Assembly: GCA_020536535.1 (NCBI GenBank)
Contig: JAHLWZ010000095.1
Span: 691 to 33,621 of the forward strand
Origin: Pelomyxa schiedti
Taxonomy: Eukaryota > Evosea > Pelobiontida > Pelomyxidae
Length of the DNA stretch: 32,931 nt
Reading direction: 5' to 3'
The position numbers and the translations under genes are program-made. Below the pieces are notes generated by a model, which was not told the origin of the DNA, ran no database searches, and worked only from the letters and a program-made list of their open reading frames with translations. This document shows, piece after piece, positions 31,806 to 32,931 of this stretch (positions within the stretch are counted from its first letter, which is position 1; every line of letters begins with the position of its first letter).

Positions 31806-32931
31806 ATGAGCGTGGTGGAGGGCTTGAGCAGTGTTAGCATTAGTGAGGACAGTGAGGTTTATGGGGACAATGTGGGGTTCATATTGGCTTCCTCGTCCTT
31901 GGCTGGTTTGTTTTGAGCTTTTTTTTTTCCCAGTTCGAGTCCTGATGTTAGTGGGTTGGGATGTTTCTAAGGCGCCGTTCTTGGTTTCTTGGGCTCGTTC
32001 TGTGTTGTTGCAATGTTCGTTGGGGACGCTGTTATATCAGTTATGCTCACTCTTTTTTTCTTTCTATCTTTTTTTCCCCTATGCCACTCCGAATCTTTTT
32101 GAATTGTTTTTTTTTTTTTGACGAAACTGTAACAGAGGTTGATACATGTTCATAAACACGTTCAGTACACATTCCAGGAGCGAATTGTACTGTATCTTGT
32201 TACATCCAACTTTGTGTGGTCAACCACCAGCATTGGGCTAAATGCCACCCTTGTGGCTCATTTCCGGCAGGACAAGGCACCTTATTCACAAATTCACCTT
32301 TCTCAGCTCACGTTGTGTAGACCCCACCTGTCACTGTTATTGGTTGTGACATTGTTGGACCCCTAAACATGTGGGGACAACTAGCAACTGTGCTTTGGGC
32401 CGATGCCATTATCATTTATCTTGTGGCCACAGTAGTATTCAACCTTAAGATAAATACGAAGTGGTTCTTCAAAGGTGTGCAAGTGTGTGTGGCAAGTTGA
32501 TTAATCCACCATAGAATGGATCTTTATTGCAGTATGTTATCTTCTCCCGGTTTTCGCGGCATTTCTTCCGTTTATAGTCAGCGAATACTACTTCAATGGA
32601 GCCTGGTTTTTGAAACACGTTTGAGATACCTAAGTACTTATTCCCTCCAAGGTGTGGACCACCGGCAGCAAGTAGAAACGGGGAGCAGCTCTTTTGGATT
32701 GCGGAGTTATGCATCACAATACTAATTATATCGGTTGGCGTTACTGTGGTGATGCTTTTTATGTGTCTCAAAAAAGAAGAAGGCAACTTCCAATAACTGT
32801 AAATAAAAACCTAATCATTACAAGGCAGGGTGATGTACAGAGGGAAATCTCGCAGCAAATGGCGCAGAGGTGCCGGCAGGGCAGTGAGGAGATTACTACC
32901 CTTCCCAGTTGTTTTCATACTGCAGTTCTCG
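31806..32931 (+). CDS. 5' part of a 7TM receptor, cAMP-receptor-like (runs off the window)
   Basis: A candidate start at 31806 reads MSVVEGLSSVSISEDSEVYG. Later exons encode membrane helices in an order typical of slime-mould cAMP-receptor-like GPCRs. These are ERIVLYLVTSNFVW (TM2-like, about 32175-32215), WADAIIIYLVATVVFNLK (TM3-like, about 32398-32452) and VCYLLPVFAAFLPFIVSEYY followed by FNGAW and C (TM4 and loop, about 32533-32605 joined to 32652). The last is LFWIAELCITILIISVG followed by VTVVMLF (TM5, about 32690-32760). Tentative introns are 32478-32531 and 32607-32650. After TM5 either a stop is met at about 32795 or an intron from about 32761 leads into an exon starting about 32814 that is open to the window end. 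Exact N-terminal exons are unresolved. A receptor coupling to G proteins would fit near an adenylate cyclase. Confidence 0.5.

Overview
The window is eukaryotic nuclear DNA. Genes are split by many very short introns (mostly 44-60 nt, GT-AG, with at least one likely GC-AG), intergenic gaps are about 100-200 bp, and low-complexity Gln/Thr/Pro/Ser tracts are common. The gene content suggests a free-living amoebozoan. It includes a kelch/F-box/Ras protein, an adenylate cyclase with a dCache-like sensor and HAMP, a slime-mould cAMP-receptor-like 7TM protein and a GILT thiol reductase. An archamoeba such as Pelomyxa or Mastigamoeba is my guess; nothing in the sequence proves it.

Left part (1-10 kb, + strand): a coiled-coil protein with F-BAR-like features (353-2962); an unresolved stretch (2963-4035); a TRIM-like gene with RING, coiled coil, two IPT/TIG domains and SPRY (4036-6391), whose RING is frameshifted and whose one large intron carries a perfect 47-bp inverted repeat; a relic sulfotransferase 3' end on the minus strand (6480-6800); and a 14-exon gene (7083-9990) that joins six kelch repeats, an F-box and a complete Ras-like GTPase ending in a CaaX box.

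Middle part (10-20 kb, - strand): three tandem paralogous PAPS-dependent sulfotransferase genes (10036-12271, 12429-14729, 14909-16989), then two coiled-coil genes (17160-18662 and 18858-20091) with strikingly GC-rich Ala/Arg-rich cores.

Right part (20-33 kb): an unresolved membrane-protein-like stretch (20.4-21.0 kb); an 18-exon membrane adenylate cyclase (+, 21100-24070); an SOS1/NHE-like Na+/H+ exchanger (-, 24213-27748); a repeat-bearing intergenic stretch; a GILT-family thiol reductase (+, 28546-29547); a small unknown gene (-, about 29742-30165); an orphan beta-propeller-like protein (-, 30491-31711); and the first part of a 7TM receptor gene (+, 31806 to beyond the window).

Functional themes: signalling (receptor, cyclase, Ras), ubiquitin ligase modules (F-box, RING-SPRY), sulfation, ion/pH homeostasis and lysosomal disulfide reduction. 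The most original objects are the kelch-F-box-Ras fusion and the RING-IPT-SPRY protein. Exon models were derived by hand from reading-frame continuity and splice consensus. Where all exon lengths sum to whole codons (kelch-F-box-Ras, cyclase, GILT, second coiled-coil gene) the models are strong. Elsewhere boundaries are approximate.
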